64,000 nt of DNA from Agrobacterium vitis (GCF_013426735.1 NZ_AP023272.1:2152501-2216500), one strand, 5' to 3'; shown: positions 38,325 to 46,794, counted from the stretch's first letter. Numbers and translations: made by a program. The notes: generated by a model from the sequence alone, not told the origin.

Positions 38325-39197
38325 ATGAGCGGCCCGCACGGGCGTCTCGCCATCATTGCCGGCAGCGGTATGCTGCCGGTCTATGTCGCCGAAGCGGCGC
38401 GGGCGGCGGGTGAAGATCCCTTCATCCTGCCTCTGAAAGACGAAGCCGACCAAAGCTGGGAGGGTTTCCAGTCCTCCGTGATCGGGGTCGGTGATATGGC
38501 GGGCCTGTCGAGCCTGATAAAGCGACATGGCATCAAACGGGTGGTGATGTCTGGTGGTGTTAAAAAACGTCCAAATTTCAAAGAGATCCACGTTAATCTT
38601 CGTTTTTTGATGAAGCTGCCGTTTGCGGTCAAAACCCTGCTGTCGGGTGGTGATGATGCCGTGTTGAAAATGGTCATCCAACTGATCGAGTCGCAGGGTT
38701 GCCGGGTGGTTGGTGCGCATGAGATCGCGCCGCAATTGCTGGCGGAACTTGGGCCGCTCGGTGCGTCCCGACCAACGGATGATGACAGGCGTGACATTGC
38801 CGCAGCCGCCAAAGCCGCAGATGCCTTGGGCCGGTTGGATGTTGGTCAGGGCGCTGTCAGCGTCGGTGGTCGGATTGTCGCTCTGGAAGGGGTTGAAGGC
38901 ACGGACCGGATGTTGCAGCGGGTCGCCGAGCTTCGCGCCGAAGGACGGATTTCGTCGCGGCGGCGCGGCGTGCTGGTCAAACTGTGCAAACCGCAGCAGG
39001 ATATTCGCGCCGACCTGCCGACCATCGGGCAATCGACTATTGAAAATGCCGCCCGGGCCGGGCTTTCCGGCATTGCGGTTCAGGCGGGACGCGCCTTGCT
39101 TCTGCAGCGGCAGGAAACCTTGAGACAGGCAGACGCAGCAGGGATTTTTGTTTCCGGTATTGAATTGGGACCTGAGGGCGAAGCCCGATTAGACTAA
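38325..39197 (+). CDS. lpxI: UDP-2,3-diacylglucosamine pyrophosphatase LpxI
   Basis: 290-residue DUF1009 protein, the non-metallophosphatase replacement for LpxH found in alphaproteobacteria; it makes lipid X by hydrolysing UDP-diacylglucosamine. N-terminal domain GRLAIIAGSGMLPVYVAEAA, C-terminal catalytic domain with VVVGGR-like VSVGGRIVALEGVEGTD and VLVKLCKPQQDIRADLPTIG. Stop-start spacing from lpxA is three bases. Its last 18 bases are duplicated just downstream. Confidence 0.94.
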   Translation: MSGPHGRLAIIAGSGMLPVYVAEAARAAGEDPFILPLKDEADQSWEGFQSSVIGVGDMAGLSSLIKRHGIKRVVMSGGVKKRPNFKEIHVNLRFLMKLPFAVKTLLSGGDDAVLKMVIQLIESQGCRVVGAHEIAPQLLAELGPLGASRPTDDDRRDIAAAAKAADALGRLDVGQGAVSVGGRIVALEGVEGTDRMLQRVAELRAEGRISSRRRGVLVKLCKPQQDIRADLPTIGQSTIENAARAGLSGIAVQAGRALLLQRQETLRQADAAGIFVSGIELGPEGEARLD

Positions 39198-39234
39198 ATA
39201 TGAGGGCGAAGCCCGATTGGGTCTGACCTGAGGG
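39173..39234 (+). repeat. 28-bp-period direct repeat at the lpxI-lpxB junction
   Basis: TGAGGGCGAAGCCCGATT occurs at 39173-39190 (end of lpxI) and again at 39201-39218, exactly 28 bases on; TGAGGG recurs at 39229. Each full copy contains a small GGGC-GAA-GCCC hairpin. The third partial copy supplies the purine-rich stretch before the lpxB ATG. Confidence 0.75.
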
Positions 39235-39243
39235 AGATGGATC

Positions 39244-40419
39244 ATGGAAAACCGGCCCCTGAAGATCGCGGTCATTGCTGGAGAAGTGTCCGGTGACTTG
39301 CTGGGTGCTGATCTGATTTCTGCGCTGAAACGGCGCTACGGCGGCGACATTGCTCTTGTCGGTGTTGGTGGCCCGGCGCTGGAGGCGCAGGGGCTCTCAT
39401 CTTTGTTTGATTTTTCAGAATTGTCCGTGATGGGCATTACCCAGGTTCTGGCAAAGCTACCGCATTTTCTGAAGTTGATCGGCACGACCGCCAAGGCGCT
39501 TATCACGGCTAAACCGGATTTGCTGCTGATTGTTGATAGTCCTGATTTCACGCATCGTGTTGCGAAAAAGGTGAGGGCGGCATGGCCGGACATGCCTGTG
39601 GTCAATTATGTTTGCCCCAGCGTCTGGGCCTGGAAGGAATATCGGGCGCAGGCCATGCTTCCCTATGTCGATGCCGTTCTGGCTGTCTTGCCTTTCGAAC
39701 CTGCGGTCATGCAGCGCTTGGGTGGACCAGCAACGCATTTTGTCGGGCATCGGCTGGTGACGAGTCCGGCCATGTTAGCCTGCCGCTCTGAACGGTTGCT
39801 GCGTCCGCTTCCTGCCGCAGAGGAGCCGAAAACTATCATGCTGCTGCCGGGATCACGCGGCGCGGAAATCTCGGCCTTGGCACCGGTGTTTCGCGATGCG
39901 GCCCGGATTTTCGTCGAGCGCAATGGGCCGACGCGGTTTGTGCTGCCAACGGTACCACGGCGGGAGCGTCAGGTGCGTGAAGCTGTCGCCAATTGGGAAG
40001 AAAAGCCTGACGTGGTTGTTGGGGAGGACGCCAAGTGGCGAGCCTTTGCTGAGGCGGATGCGGCGATTGCAGCTTCCGGCACGGTGCTGCTGGAGCTTTG
40101 CCTGGCTGGTGTGCCTGTTGTCTCGACCTACAAGACCGATTGGTTGATCAAGCTCCTGCACAGTCGGATCAAGACCTGGACCGGTGCCTTGCCGAGCATC
40201 ATCGCTGATTATGTCGTGGTGCCGGAATATCTGAACGAGCAATTGCGTGGCGCATCGTTGGCGCGCTGGATGGAGCGACTATCCACCGAGACGCGTGAGC
40301 GCCAAGCCATGGTGGAGGGCTTCGATCTGGTCTGGCAGAAAATGCAGACGGAAATCCCCGCCGGAGAGGCGGGGGCGAAGATCGTGCTGGATGTTTTGAA
40401 GACCCGCGCAATTATATGA
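39244..40419 (+). CDS. lpxB: Lipid-A-disaccharide synthase
   Basis: 391-residue GT19 glycosyltransferase joining lipid X and UDP-diacylglucosamine. GEVSGDLLGADLISALKRR near the N-terminus, LPFEPAVMQRLG and VGHRLVTS (UDP-binding region), then LLPGSRGAEIS and the ASGTVLLELCLAGVPVVSTYK block of GT-B folds. Last gene of the lpx block; followed by two palindromic repeats rather than gltA. Confidence 0.96.
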   Translation: MENRPLKIAVIAGEVSGDLLGADLISALKRRYGGDIALVGVGGPALEAQGLSSLFDFSELSVMGITQVLAKLPHFLKLIGTTAKALITAKPDLLLIVDSPDFTHRVAKKVRAAWPDMPVVNYVCPSVWAWKEYRAQAMLPYVDAVLAVLPFEPAVMQRLGGPATHFVGHRLVTSPAMLACRSERLLRPLPAAEEPKTIMLLPGSRGAEISALAPVFRDAARIFVERNGPTRFVLPTVPRRERQVREAVANWEEKPDVVVGEDAKWRAFAEADAAIAASGTVLLELCLAGVPVVSTYKTDWLIKLLHSRIKTWTGALPSIIADYVVVPEYLNEQLRGASLARWMERLSTETRERQAMVEGFDLVWQKMQTEIPAGEAGAKIVLDVLKTRAII

Positions 40420-40430
40420 TTATTAGCCTA

Positions 40431-40478
40431 CTGCATAATTCCTTAAATCGGAATCGATTTAAGGAGAAAATTATGCAG
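40431..40478. repeat. Long palindromic intergenic repeat after lpxB
   Basis: CTGCATAAT (40431-40439) with ATTATGCAG (40470-40478), and CCTTAAATCG (40441-40450) with CGATTTAAGG (40455-40464). Two stacked arms of 9-10 bp. The CTTAAATCGGAATCGATTTAAG core is a repeat I recognise between genes across Rhizobium/Agrobacterium. Confidence 0.7.
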
Positions 40479-40487
40479 CAGATATAA

Positions 40488-40532
40488 AGCGCTACAGCGA
40501 ACCTTTGTGCGCCATTTATGGCGCACGGCGCT
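40488..40532. repeat. Second palindromic element overlapping the fghA stop
   Basis: GTGCGCCAT (40507-40515) and ATGGCGCAC (40518-40526) pair perfectly; AGCGCT (40488-40493) and GGCGCT (40527-40532) extend the stem. The AGCGCTACAGCG...GCGCACGGCGCT form is another rhizobial repeat type. The stop codon of fghA (minus strand, 40531-40533) lies in its right arm. Confidence 0.65.
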
Positions 40533-41361
40533 AGAGCCGCTCGCCATGCCAGCGCAGGTGATCGTCCATGAATGTCGAGATGAAATAATAGGAATGGTCG
40601 TAGCGCTCATGCAGCCGCAGCGTCAGGCCGATATCGGTGTTTTTCACGGCCTCTTCCAGCAGCCAAGGCTGTAATCCGGTTTCCAGGAAACTGTCGGCCT
40701 TACCCTGGTCCACCAGGAATTCCGGGAAGCGCGCGCCGTCCTCGATCAGGGCGCAGGCGTCGTATTGCCGCCAGAGGGAACGGTCGGGGCCAAGATATTT
40801 CTCGAAGGCATCCTGCGTCCAATCGGCTTTTAGCGGGCTGACGATTGGGGCGAACGCAGAGCAGCTCTTGAAGCGGTCGGGATGTTTCAGCGCGATGGTC
40901 AATGCGCCATGGCCGCCCATAGAATGGCCGAAAATGCCCTGGCGGCTCATGTCGGCACGGAACTGTTCAGCAATCAACGCGGGCAATTCCTCGGTGATGT
41001 AGCTGTACATCTGGAAATGTTCGGCCCAGGGCGTTTCGGTGGCATTCAGATACATGCCAGCGCCCTTGCCCATTTTCCAGTTGGTCAACTCATCTGGCAC
41101 GTCATTCCCGCGTGGGCTGGTGTCCGGGCAGACGATGATCAGGCCGAGTTCTGCGGCCAGCCGACGGTATTCGCCCTTTTCCATCACATTGGCATGGCTA
41201 CAAGTCAGGCCGGACAGATACCACAGCACCGGGCGCTTTTCGGTGATGGCCTGGGGTGGCACGAAGACGGCAAAGGTCATTTCGCAACCGGTGACATCGG
41301 ACTGGTGCGAAAACACGCCCTGCATGCCGCCAAAGGCGGTGTTTTGCGACAGAATATTCAT
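40531..41361 (-). CDS. fghA: S-formylglutathione hydrolase
   Basis: 276-residue esterase-D family serine hydrolase that releases formate and glutathione from S-formylglutathione. Nucleophile elbow IFGHSMGGHGALT near residue 145; oxyanion LSGLTCSHANVMEKGEYRR; catalytic His in ERYDHSYYFISTF. Last of a five-gene minus-strand group begun by the glutathione-dependent formaldehyde dehydrogenase, and 19 bases after the DUF1345 gene. Its 3' end lies in a palindromic repeat. Confidence 0.96.
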   Translation of the reverse strand: MNILSQNTAFGGMQGVFSHQSDVTGCEMTFAVFVPPQAITEKRPVLWYLSGLTCSHANVMEKGEYRRLAAELGLIIVCPDTSPRGNDVPDELTNWKMGKGAGMYLNATETPWAEHFQMYSYITEELPALIAEQFRADMSRQGIFGHSMGGHGALTIALKHPDRFKSCSAFAPIVSPLKADWTQDAFEKYLGPDRSLWRQYDACALIEDGARFPEFLVDQGKADSFLETGLQPWLLEEAVKNTDIGLTLRLHERYDHSYYFISTFMDDHLRWHGERL

Positions 41362-41380
41362 GCGACAGGGCTCCTGCTGA

Positions 41381-42052
41381 TCAATTGGCTATCGAGACGA
41401 CGGCGTTGACGGCTGCCGCGACCAGGATGGTGTTGAAGAAGAAAGACACGATGGAATGGGCGAGATTGAGCCGCCGCATGGCCGTGCTGGTGATGGCGAC
41501 ATCGGATGTCTGGGCGGTCATGCCGATCACGAAGGCGAAATACAGGAATTCATAGCCACCTGGCTCCGGCGTGTCGGGAAAATCCAGACCGCCGGAAGGG
41601 CCGGGGTCGGGATTGCTTGTCAGATGACGCCAATAATCATGGGCGTAATGCATTGCAAACATGGTGTGAATGGTGAACCAGCCGCTGATGACCGACACAA
41701 ACGCCAGCGACACTTCCAGCAGGCTGGGAGAACCGGCCCGGTTCAAGGCGTTGAACAGAGCGGCGACTGCGGCTACCACCGCCAACAGGCTGACCAGCGG
41801 GATGACGATGGTCGGGGCATCGTCGCGTTGCGGACTGGTTTTCAGGCGTTCAGCGGTGATGCCGGGGATGCGTTTTATCATCAAGGCGATATAGAGGACG
41901 AAAAACACGATGGCCGAGCATTCGACGGCCAAGGCGGGCTTGATCCACAGAAAGACCGGCAACGTCAAAAGTCCCAGCAGACCAGACGCATAGAACGGGC
42001 TGTGCCTATGGCGTCTCAATGCGTAGAAACGAGGCTTTTTCTTGGAGGTCAT
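41381..42052 (-). CDS. DUF1345 membrane protein
   Basis: 223-residue integral membrane protein with five or six TM segments (ASGLLGLLTLPVFLWI, AIVFFVLYIALMI, VIPLVSLLAVVAAVAALF, IVSFFFNTILVAAAVNAVV). HTMFAMHYAHDYWR and the strongly conserved FPDTPEPGGYEFLYFAFVIG are the DUF1345 hallmarks. No function is known. ATG 42052 overlaps the stop of the yaiI gene (ATGA). Being inside the formaldehyde operon may be incidental. Confidence 0.85.
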   Translation of the reverse strand: MTSKKKPRFYALRRHRHSPFYASGLLGLLTLPVFLWIKPALAVECSAIVFFVLYIALMIKRIPGITAERLKTSPQRDDAPTIVIPLVSLLAVVAAVAALFNALNRAGSPSLLEVSLAFVSVISGWFTIHTMFAMHYAHDYWRHLTSNPDPGPSGGLDFPDTPEPGGYEFLYFAFVIGMTAQTSDVAITSTAMRRLNLAHSIVSFFFNTILVAAAVNAVVSIAN

Positions 42053-42513
42053 AATGGGGCCGTGTCCTGACGGAGGGATTTGCAGCGACGGCAAAGCCGA
42101 TCCAGTGTTTCCAGAAACTGCGAGCGGTCGCGGGGGCTAAAGGCGCGGTTATAGCCCTTGCTTTCACCGGTCTCGCGCAAATGGGCGCCGAGATCGCGCA
42201 TGGCGGTCGCCATGCCGATATTGGTCTCATCGAACATCCGTCCGGTCGGCCCGGTGACGAAAGCACCCGTAGCGACGCAGCGCCCGGCCAGCGGCACATC
42301 GGCGGTGATGACAATATCGCCTGGCCCGGCCCGTTCTGCGATCCAGTCGTCAGCGGCATCGAAACCATTGGAGACGATGACATTCGTCACCATCGGATCG
42401 CGAGACGGGCGCAGGCCGGAATTGGCAACGAAAGTCACTGGCATGTCGTGGCGTTCGGCCACCTTCAACACCTCGGCTTTAACCGGGCAGGCGTCGGCAT
42501 CCACATAGATCAT
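42049..42513 (-). CDS. yaiI: YaiI/YqxD family protein (UPF0178, DUF188)
   Basis: 154-residue PIN-like fold protein. MIYVDADACPVKAEVLKVAERH is the family's N-terminal signature with acidic residues; GDIVITADVPLA and FSPRDRSQFLETLD are the other conserved blocks. The arrangement of acids suggests a metal-dependent nuclease, but no activity is established. Overlaps the DUF1345 gene and follows the GNAT gene closely. Confidence 0.9.
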   Translation of the reverse strand: MIYVDADACPVKAEVLKVAERHDMPVTFVANSGLRPSRDPMVTNVIVSNGFDAADDWIAERAGPGDIVITADVPLAGRCVATGAFVTGPTGRMFDETNIGMATAMRDLGAHLRETGESKGYNRAFSPRDRSQFLETLDRLCRRCKSLRQDTAPL

Positions 42514-42518
42514 TGGCT

Positions 42519-42992
42519 TCAGGCCCTCCCGATCGAGACGACACGGACCATGTCGACATGGGCAATGCCGTCTTCCAGATATTCCGCCGAGACCGGAAGA
42601 AAGCCAAACGACTGATAAAAAAGTTGCAGATGGCTTTGGGCGGAAAGCGCAATCGGGCTTGAGGGAAAACGCTGTTCACAGGCGGCAATGGCTTCGCGCA
42701 TCAAGGCATCGCCAAGCCGCTTGCCGCGATGGGAGGGCGAGACGACAACACGCCCGATCTTGACCGTGGACGAAGGCTCGTCCGGCGTTAAAATCCGGGC
42801 GCTTGCGATGAGATCGTCCCCGTCTGCCAGCCGCAGATGCAGGGCTTCGATATCCTTGCCATCAAGCTCCGGATAGGGACATTTCTGCTCGACGACAAAC
42901 ACATCGACGCGCATTTTCAGAAGATCATAAAGGTCGCGTGCGGAGAATGCATCCAGTCTCCGCACATCGACCCGATAAGGCATATTTGCCAT
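42519..42992 (-). CDS. GNAT family N-acetyltransferase (ElaA-like)
   Basis: 157-residue acetyltransferase. N-terminal LYDLLKMRVDVFVVEQKCPYPELDG is the ElaA-type motif, and VVVSPSHRGKRLGDALMREAI is the acetyl-CoA loop. FYQSFGFLPVSAEYLEDGIAH matches the ElaA end. Start ATG 42992 overlaps the adhC stop by one base (TGATG); an ATG three codons later is an alternative. Substrate unknown. Confidence 0.85.
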   Translation of the reverse strand: MANMPYRVDVRRLDAFSARDLYDLLKMRVDVFVVEQKCPYPELDGKDIEALHLRLADGDDLIASARILTPDEPSSTVKIGRVVVSPSHRGKRLGDALMREAIAACEQRFPSSPIALSAQSHLQLFYQSFGFLPVSAEYLEDGIAHVDMVRVVSIGRA

Positions 42993-44119
42993 CAATACAG
43001 AACCACGCTGCGGATGCTTGTCCCCGAATGCATCAGCTCGAAGCCTTTGTTGATGTCTTCGAGCGGCATGGTGTGGGTGATCATCGGGTCGATTAGGATC
43101 TTGCCTTCCATGTACCATTCAACAATCTTCGGCACATCGGTGCGGCCACGCGCACCGCCAAAGGCGGTACCCATCCAGTTGCGACCGGTGACGAGTTGAA
43201 ACGGACGGGTGGAGATTTCCTGACCGGCACCCGCGACGCCAATGATGATCGATTTGCCCCAGCCGCGATGCGAGGATTCCAGCGCCTGGCGCATCACCTT
43301 GGTATTGCCGGTGCAGTCGAATGTGTAATCGGCACCGCCGATCAGGTCGCCATTGCGCTTCGTCAGGTTGACGAGATAGGCCACGATGTCACCATCGACT
43401 TCGGTCGGATTGACGAAATGCGTCATGCCGAATTTCTCGCCCCAGGCCTTGCGGTCATTGTTGATATCGACGCCGATAATCATATCGGCTCCCGCAAGCC
43501 GCAGGCCCTGAAGCACATTGAGACCGATGCCGCCCAGGCCAAAGACGATGGCGGTCGCGCCGATCTCGACCTTGGCGGTGTTGATCACCGCGCCGATGCC
43601 GGTGGTGACGCCGCAGCCGATGTAGCAGATCTTGTCAAAAGGCGCGTCCGGGTTGACCTTGGCGAGCGCGATTTCTGGAAGAACGGTGAAATTGGCGAAG
43701 GTCGAGCAGCCCATATAGTGATGGATCTTGTCCTTGCCGATGGAAAAGCGCGAAGTGCCATCTGGCATGACGCCCTGGCCCTGGGTGGAGCGGATCGCGG
43801 TACACAGATTGGTCTTGCGCGACAGGCAGGAATAGCATTCGCGGCATTCAGGCGTGTAAAGCGGAATGACGTGATCGCCCTTTTTCAGCGAAGTGACGCC
43901 CGGCCCGACATCGACGACTATGCCAGCCCCTTCATGGCCGAGAATGGCCGGAAACAGGCCTTCCGGATCAGCGCCGGACAAGGTGAAATCATCGGTATGG
44001 CAGATGCCTGTGGCCTTGACTTCAACCAGCACTTCGCCAGCCTTCGGGCCGTCCAGTTGCACGGTCATGATTTCAAGCGGCTTGCCTGCCTGGGTGGCAA
44101 CGGCGGCACGAACATCCAT
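42992..44119 (-). CDS. adhC: S-(hydroxymethyl)glutathione dehydrogenase (class III alcohol dehydrogenase)
   Basis: 375-residue zinc alcohol dehydrogenase oxidising S-hydroxymethylglutathione (from formaldehyde) and reducing S-nitrosoglutathione. Catalytic zinc site Cys in ATGICHTDDFTLSG with GHEGAGIV; structural zinc loop CRECYSCLSRKTNLC; Rossmann GLGGIGLNVLQG. Class III features such as RSTQGQGVMPDGTSRF and the anion-pocket Arg region are present. GGGAG precedes the ATG. First gene of the operon ending in fghA, so the two consecutive steps of the pathway share a transcript. Confidence 0.97.
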   Translation of the reverse strand: MDVRAAVATQAGKPLEIMTVQLDGPKAGEVLVEVKATGICHTDDFTLSGADPEGLFPAILGHEGAGIVVDVGPGVTSLKKGDHVIPLYTPECRECYSCLSRKTNLCTAIRSTQGQGVMPDGTSRFSIGKDKIHHYMGCSTFANFTVLPEIALAKVNPDAPFDKICYIGCGVTTGIGAVINTAKVEIGATAIVFGLGGIGLNVLQGLRLAGADMIIGVDINNDRKAWGEKFGMTHFVNPTEVDGDIVAYLVNLTKRNGDLIGGADYTFDCTGNTKVMRQALESSHRGWGKSIIIGVAGAGQEISTRPFQLVTGRNWMGTAFGGARGRTDVPKIVEWYMEGKILIDPMITHTMPLEDINKGFELMHSGTSIRSVVLY

Positions 44120-44206
44120 AAAGAAGTCTCCCTTGGTTTCTTGTCGGCGGAGTTTTGCACTGACTTGCGCAAAGCCTCAAGATCCAGAAGGGGTTTTTCT
44201 CAAAAC

Positions 44207-44740
44207 TCAGCCCAGCGCAAATCGTTTATTGCGCTGCTGAGGAGGCAAGGTCTTTTCCTCTTTGTGGCCGCGGTTTGAGATACGGCTGCGCAGCTCTCTT
44301 CCCTGTCTTTTCAGTGGATGAACGCTGCTGACGACTGTCTTTTCAGTGACATCAACCAGGTCCGGCGACTCAATGGGCCCATTCTGCAAGTCTGCCATCA
44401 TCATGGAAATGTGTTGCAAAAGCCGCTGTTCGATTGGCGAGTTTGCCTTGCCATCGGTGGTGAAGGTGCTGATCAGCCATTGCAATTTATAGTGGTCGAT
44501 GCGGTTTTCCGGTGGCCGTTTGCGCAAAATGTAGGACGCCATGGAGTCGATAAAATAGCCCTGCCATTCAGCGCATTTATCAGGACAGCATCCGTTCAGC
44601 ACCAGAAGCGTCATTGCATCTTCATGGGTGCAAACCCCATGCGGCAGGCCGTATGTCTGGAGAAGAACCACGTCATGGTGGTCCAATCTCTGCTTGCCGG
44701 CGATAACACATGCCGGAAACGAGAGACGAAATTCCCTCAT
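44207..44740 (-). CDS. Hypothetical protein
   Basis: 177-residue protein I cannot assign. The N-terminal ~115 residues (DDVVLLQTYGLPHGVCTHEDA style, CAEWQGYFIDSMASYILRK, LQWLISTFTTDG) resemble a group of conserved rhizobial hypotheticals with an alpha-helical tandem pattern. The C-terminal ~60 residues are basic and low in complexity (KRQGRELRSRISNRGHKEEK). No signal peptide or TM. GAGG precedes the ATG by eight bases. It stands alone between adhC and the DMT gene, on the same strand. Confidence 0.6.
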   Translation of the reverse strand: MREFRLSFPACVIAGKQRLDHHDVVLLQTYGLPHGVCTHEDAMTLLVLNGCCPDKCAEWQGYFIDSMASYILRKRPPENRIDHYKLQWLISTFTTDGKANSPIEQRLLQHISMMMADLQNGPIESPDLVDVTEKTVVSSVHPLKRQGRELRSRISNRGHKEEKTLPPQQRNKRFALG

Positions 44741-44941
44741 AGTCGAAACCTCGTTTCATCATGAAACCGTAGATTGATCTAAATGCCAATTCTTTCTTTC
44801 GCCATAACGAACGAAGTTTACAAAAGGTTACAATGAGCTGAAACGATACGTTATATGCGCTCCGATGCAGGTAAGCCCTGAAAATGCATGGGATTCGAAT
44901 AGTAACAGACCAAATATGGATTTGCTCTTTTTTGGGTGTAT

Positions 44942-45880
44942 TCAGGTCGCAGCCAGAGCCTTGTCGGCTGAGGCGCTGCGGTGTTCGCGCCATAGAATGA
45001 ATAGGCCGGAGGCGACGATGATGCCGATGCCCAGCCATTTCGACGGCGACGGGAAATCATCAAACAGCACATAGCCGAGAATAGTCGCCGCAATGATCTC
45101 GAAATACTGGAACGGTGCGAGCACCGAAAGCGGTGCCATGCGAAAGGCCTTCACCACAAGAAGGTGTATATGGCCTGAGAGAACACCGAGCAGAACCAGC
45201 AGCAGCAGACCGGTCACGCTGGTGGGAAGCGAGGCTGTGAAATCGGCACTGCCTGCGGATTGGCCGATCAGCATCGCGCCGCCCATGAAAATTGTACCAC
45301 CGACGCCTGACATGGTCTGCATGGTCATTGGCGAGTCGGCATTACCGATGGCGCGGTTGAGAAACATATAAAGCGCAAACAGGAAGGCGCAGAGTACCGG
45401 CAGCAGCGAGGTTGCGCCGAAAACCTCCCAGCTTGGCTGGATGACGATCATCGCGCCGCCAAAGCCAATCAGGATGGCAAGCCAGCGCCGCCATCCGACC
45501 TTGTCACCCAGAAACAGCGCCGACAGCGCTGTCAGGATGAACGGCTCGACGAAATAGATCGCGAACACATCGGCGAGCGGCATATATTTGACGGCGGCGA
45601 AAAAACACAGGCTTGCCGCGCCATGCAACGCGCCCCGCAGCAGGTTGAGAAACGGTCGCTTGGCGGTAAAGGCTTTGCTGCCTTGCAATGCGACCAGAAA
45701 GGGCAGGGTGCAGGCAAGCTGGAAGAAGAATCGGTAGAAGGTAACCTGCCCCGGCGACATGCCTTCGATATTGGCCATGTATTTGGCAATCGCGTCCATG
45801 CCCGGCAGCACAAGCATGCAGCCCGCCATCAGGGCCATACCGCGCAACGGATTGGAAAGAATGGGGGAGACAGGCGTCAT
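44942..45880 (-). CDS. DMT superfamily transporter (EamA)
   Basis: 312-residue membrane protein with ten predicted TM helices in two EamA repeats. Repeat 1 includes FYRFFFQLACTLPFLVAL and FFAAVKYMPLADVFAIYFVEP; repeat 2 includes LLLVLLGVLSGHIHLLVVKAF and LAPFQYFEIIAATILGYVLF. Family members export metabolites or amino acids; RhtA-like or purine exporters are possible, not distinguishable here. Confidence 0.88.
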   Translation of the reverse strand: MTPVSPILSNPLRGMALMAGCMLVLPGMDAIAKYMANIEGMSPGQVTFYRFFFQLACTLPFLVALQGSKAFTAKRPFLNLLRGALHGAASLCFFAAVKYMPLADVFAIYFVEPFILTALSALFLGDKVGWRRWLAILIGFGGAMIVIQPSWEVFGATSLLPVLCAFLFALYMFLNRAIGNADSPMTMQTMSGVGGTIFMGGAMLIGQSAGSADFTASLPTSVTGLLLLVLLGVLSGHIHLLVVKAFRMAPLSVLAPFQYFEIIAATILGYVLFDDFPSPSKWLGIGIIVASGLFILWREHRSASADKALAAT

Positions 45881-45973
45881 CGGAATATCCAGGTTTCCCG
45901 ATGATGACCATGAGGCGAGGCCTTAATCAAGGCTCGGCTTGCAAAGACAGGTTGAAAAAAATTGTACGTATGT

Positions 45974-46615
45974 TCAGGCGTGTGAATGCACGTGTGGCTC
46001 AGCCACGCTTATAGGTGCTGGTCTTGTAGACTTCGGGGGCTGGATTTCTCGGCGGCCCTCAACAGTGGTTTGCAGTTGCGAGAGCAGAGCATAACCTTCG
46101 CTCCACCGTCCAAACCCGCTTTGCGGGTTGATATGGCCGACGGGGCCGAGATTGACCAGCCGGCTGCCCCAGCAGGATGCGGTGCGCTGTAAAGTTTCGG
46201 CATCCATATAGGGATCGTTGCTGCTGCCGATCATCAATGAGGGAAAGGGCAGGCGCTGGCAGGGCATGTCACCGAATCGGATGACATCGGGATGTTGGTT
46301 CTCGGTGGTTTTCAGGTCGCAGGGTGCGACCAGCAGCGCGCCACGGATCAGATGACGAAGCGGACTATCGGCCATTTGGGCGGTCAGAAGGCAGCCCATG
46401 CTATGGGCGACGATCCAAGCGCCTGACCTACACAAGGAAAGCTGCTGTTCCAGCCGGGCTTTCCAGGCGCCAAGCTCTGGATGAGCCCAATCGTCCTGCT
46501 CGACCATGATGCTGGTGGGCTGGTCTTCAACCCAATGCCGTTGCCAATGCCCGGCGGCTGAACCGTTCAGTCCCGGAACGACAAGGGTATCGATGCTACA
46601 GGTCTGGCTTGGCAT
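45974..46615 (-). CDS. RBBP9/YdeN family alpha/beta hydrolase
   Basis: 213-residue small serine hydrolase. VVPGLNGSAAGHWQRHW and the nucleophile region VAHSMGCLLTAQMA are characteristic; DPYMDAETLQ contributes the Asp and LGPVGHINPQSG the His. ATG 46615 (MPSQTCSIDT) is preferred to an in-frame TTG six codons upstream because AGGAT lies between them. The C-terminal ~25 residues are Pro/His rich. It follows the guanidine operon on the same strand but after a terminator, so it is probably separate. Confidence 0.83.
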   Translation of the reverse strand: MPSQTCSIDTLVVPGLNGSAAGHWQRHWVEDQPTSIMVEQDDWAHPELGAWKARLEQQLSLCRSGAWIVAHSMGCLLTAQMADSPLRHLIRGALLVAPCDLKTTENQHPDVIRFGDMPCQRLPFPSLMIGSSNDPYMDAETLQRTASCWGSRLVNLGPVGHINPQSGFGRWSEGYALLSQLQTTVEGRREIQPPKSTRPAPISVAEPHVHSHA

Positions 46616-46757
46616 GACTGATCCTTTCCGCAACTGTCAGGACATCCGAACATGCCGATCCCACGTCGATCATGCTCCGATATCGGTGATTATCAGTCCG
46701 AATCTGGCTGAGGACGAGAAAGCTCCATCTATTCTCTGGTTTTTTAGTAGAAAATTT

Positions 46758-46794
46758 GACCGGATAAATGAAATTTCATTCCAGATATCCGGTC
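46758..46794 (-). terminator. Terminator-like hairpin after the carboxylase operon
   Basis: GACCGGATA (46758-46766) pairs with TATCCGGTC (46786-46794); between them AATGAAATTTCATT is itself a palindrome. On the minus strand the stem is followed by AAATTTTC. It lies 25 bases after the carboxylase stop. Confidence 0.6.
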
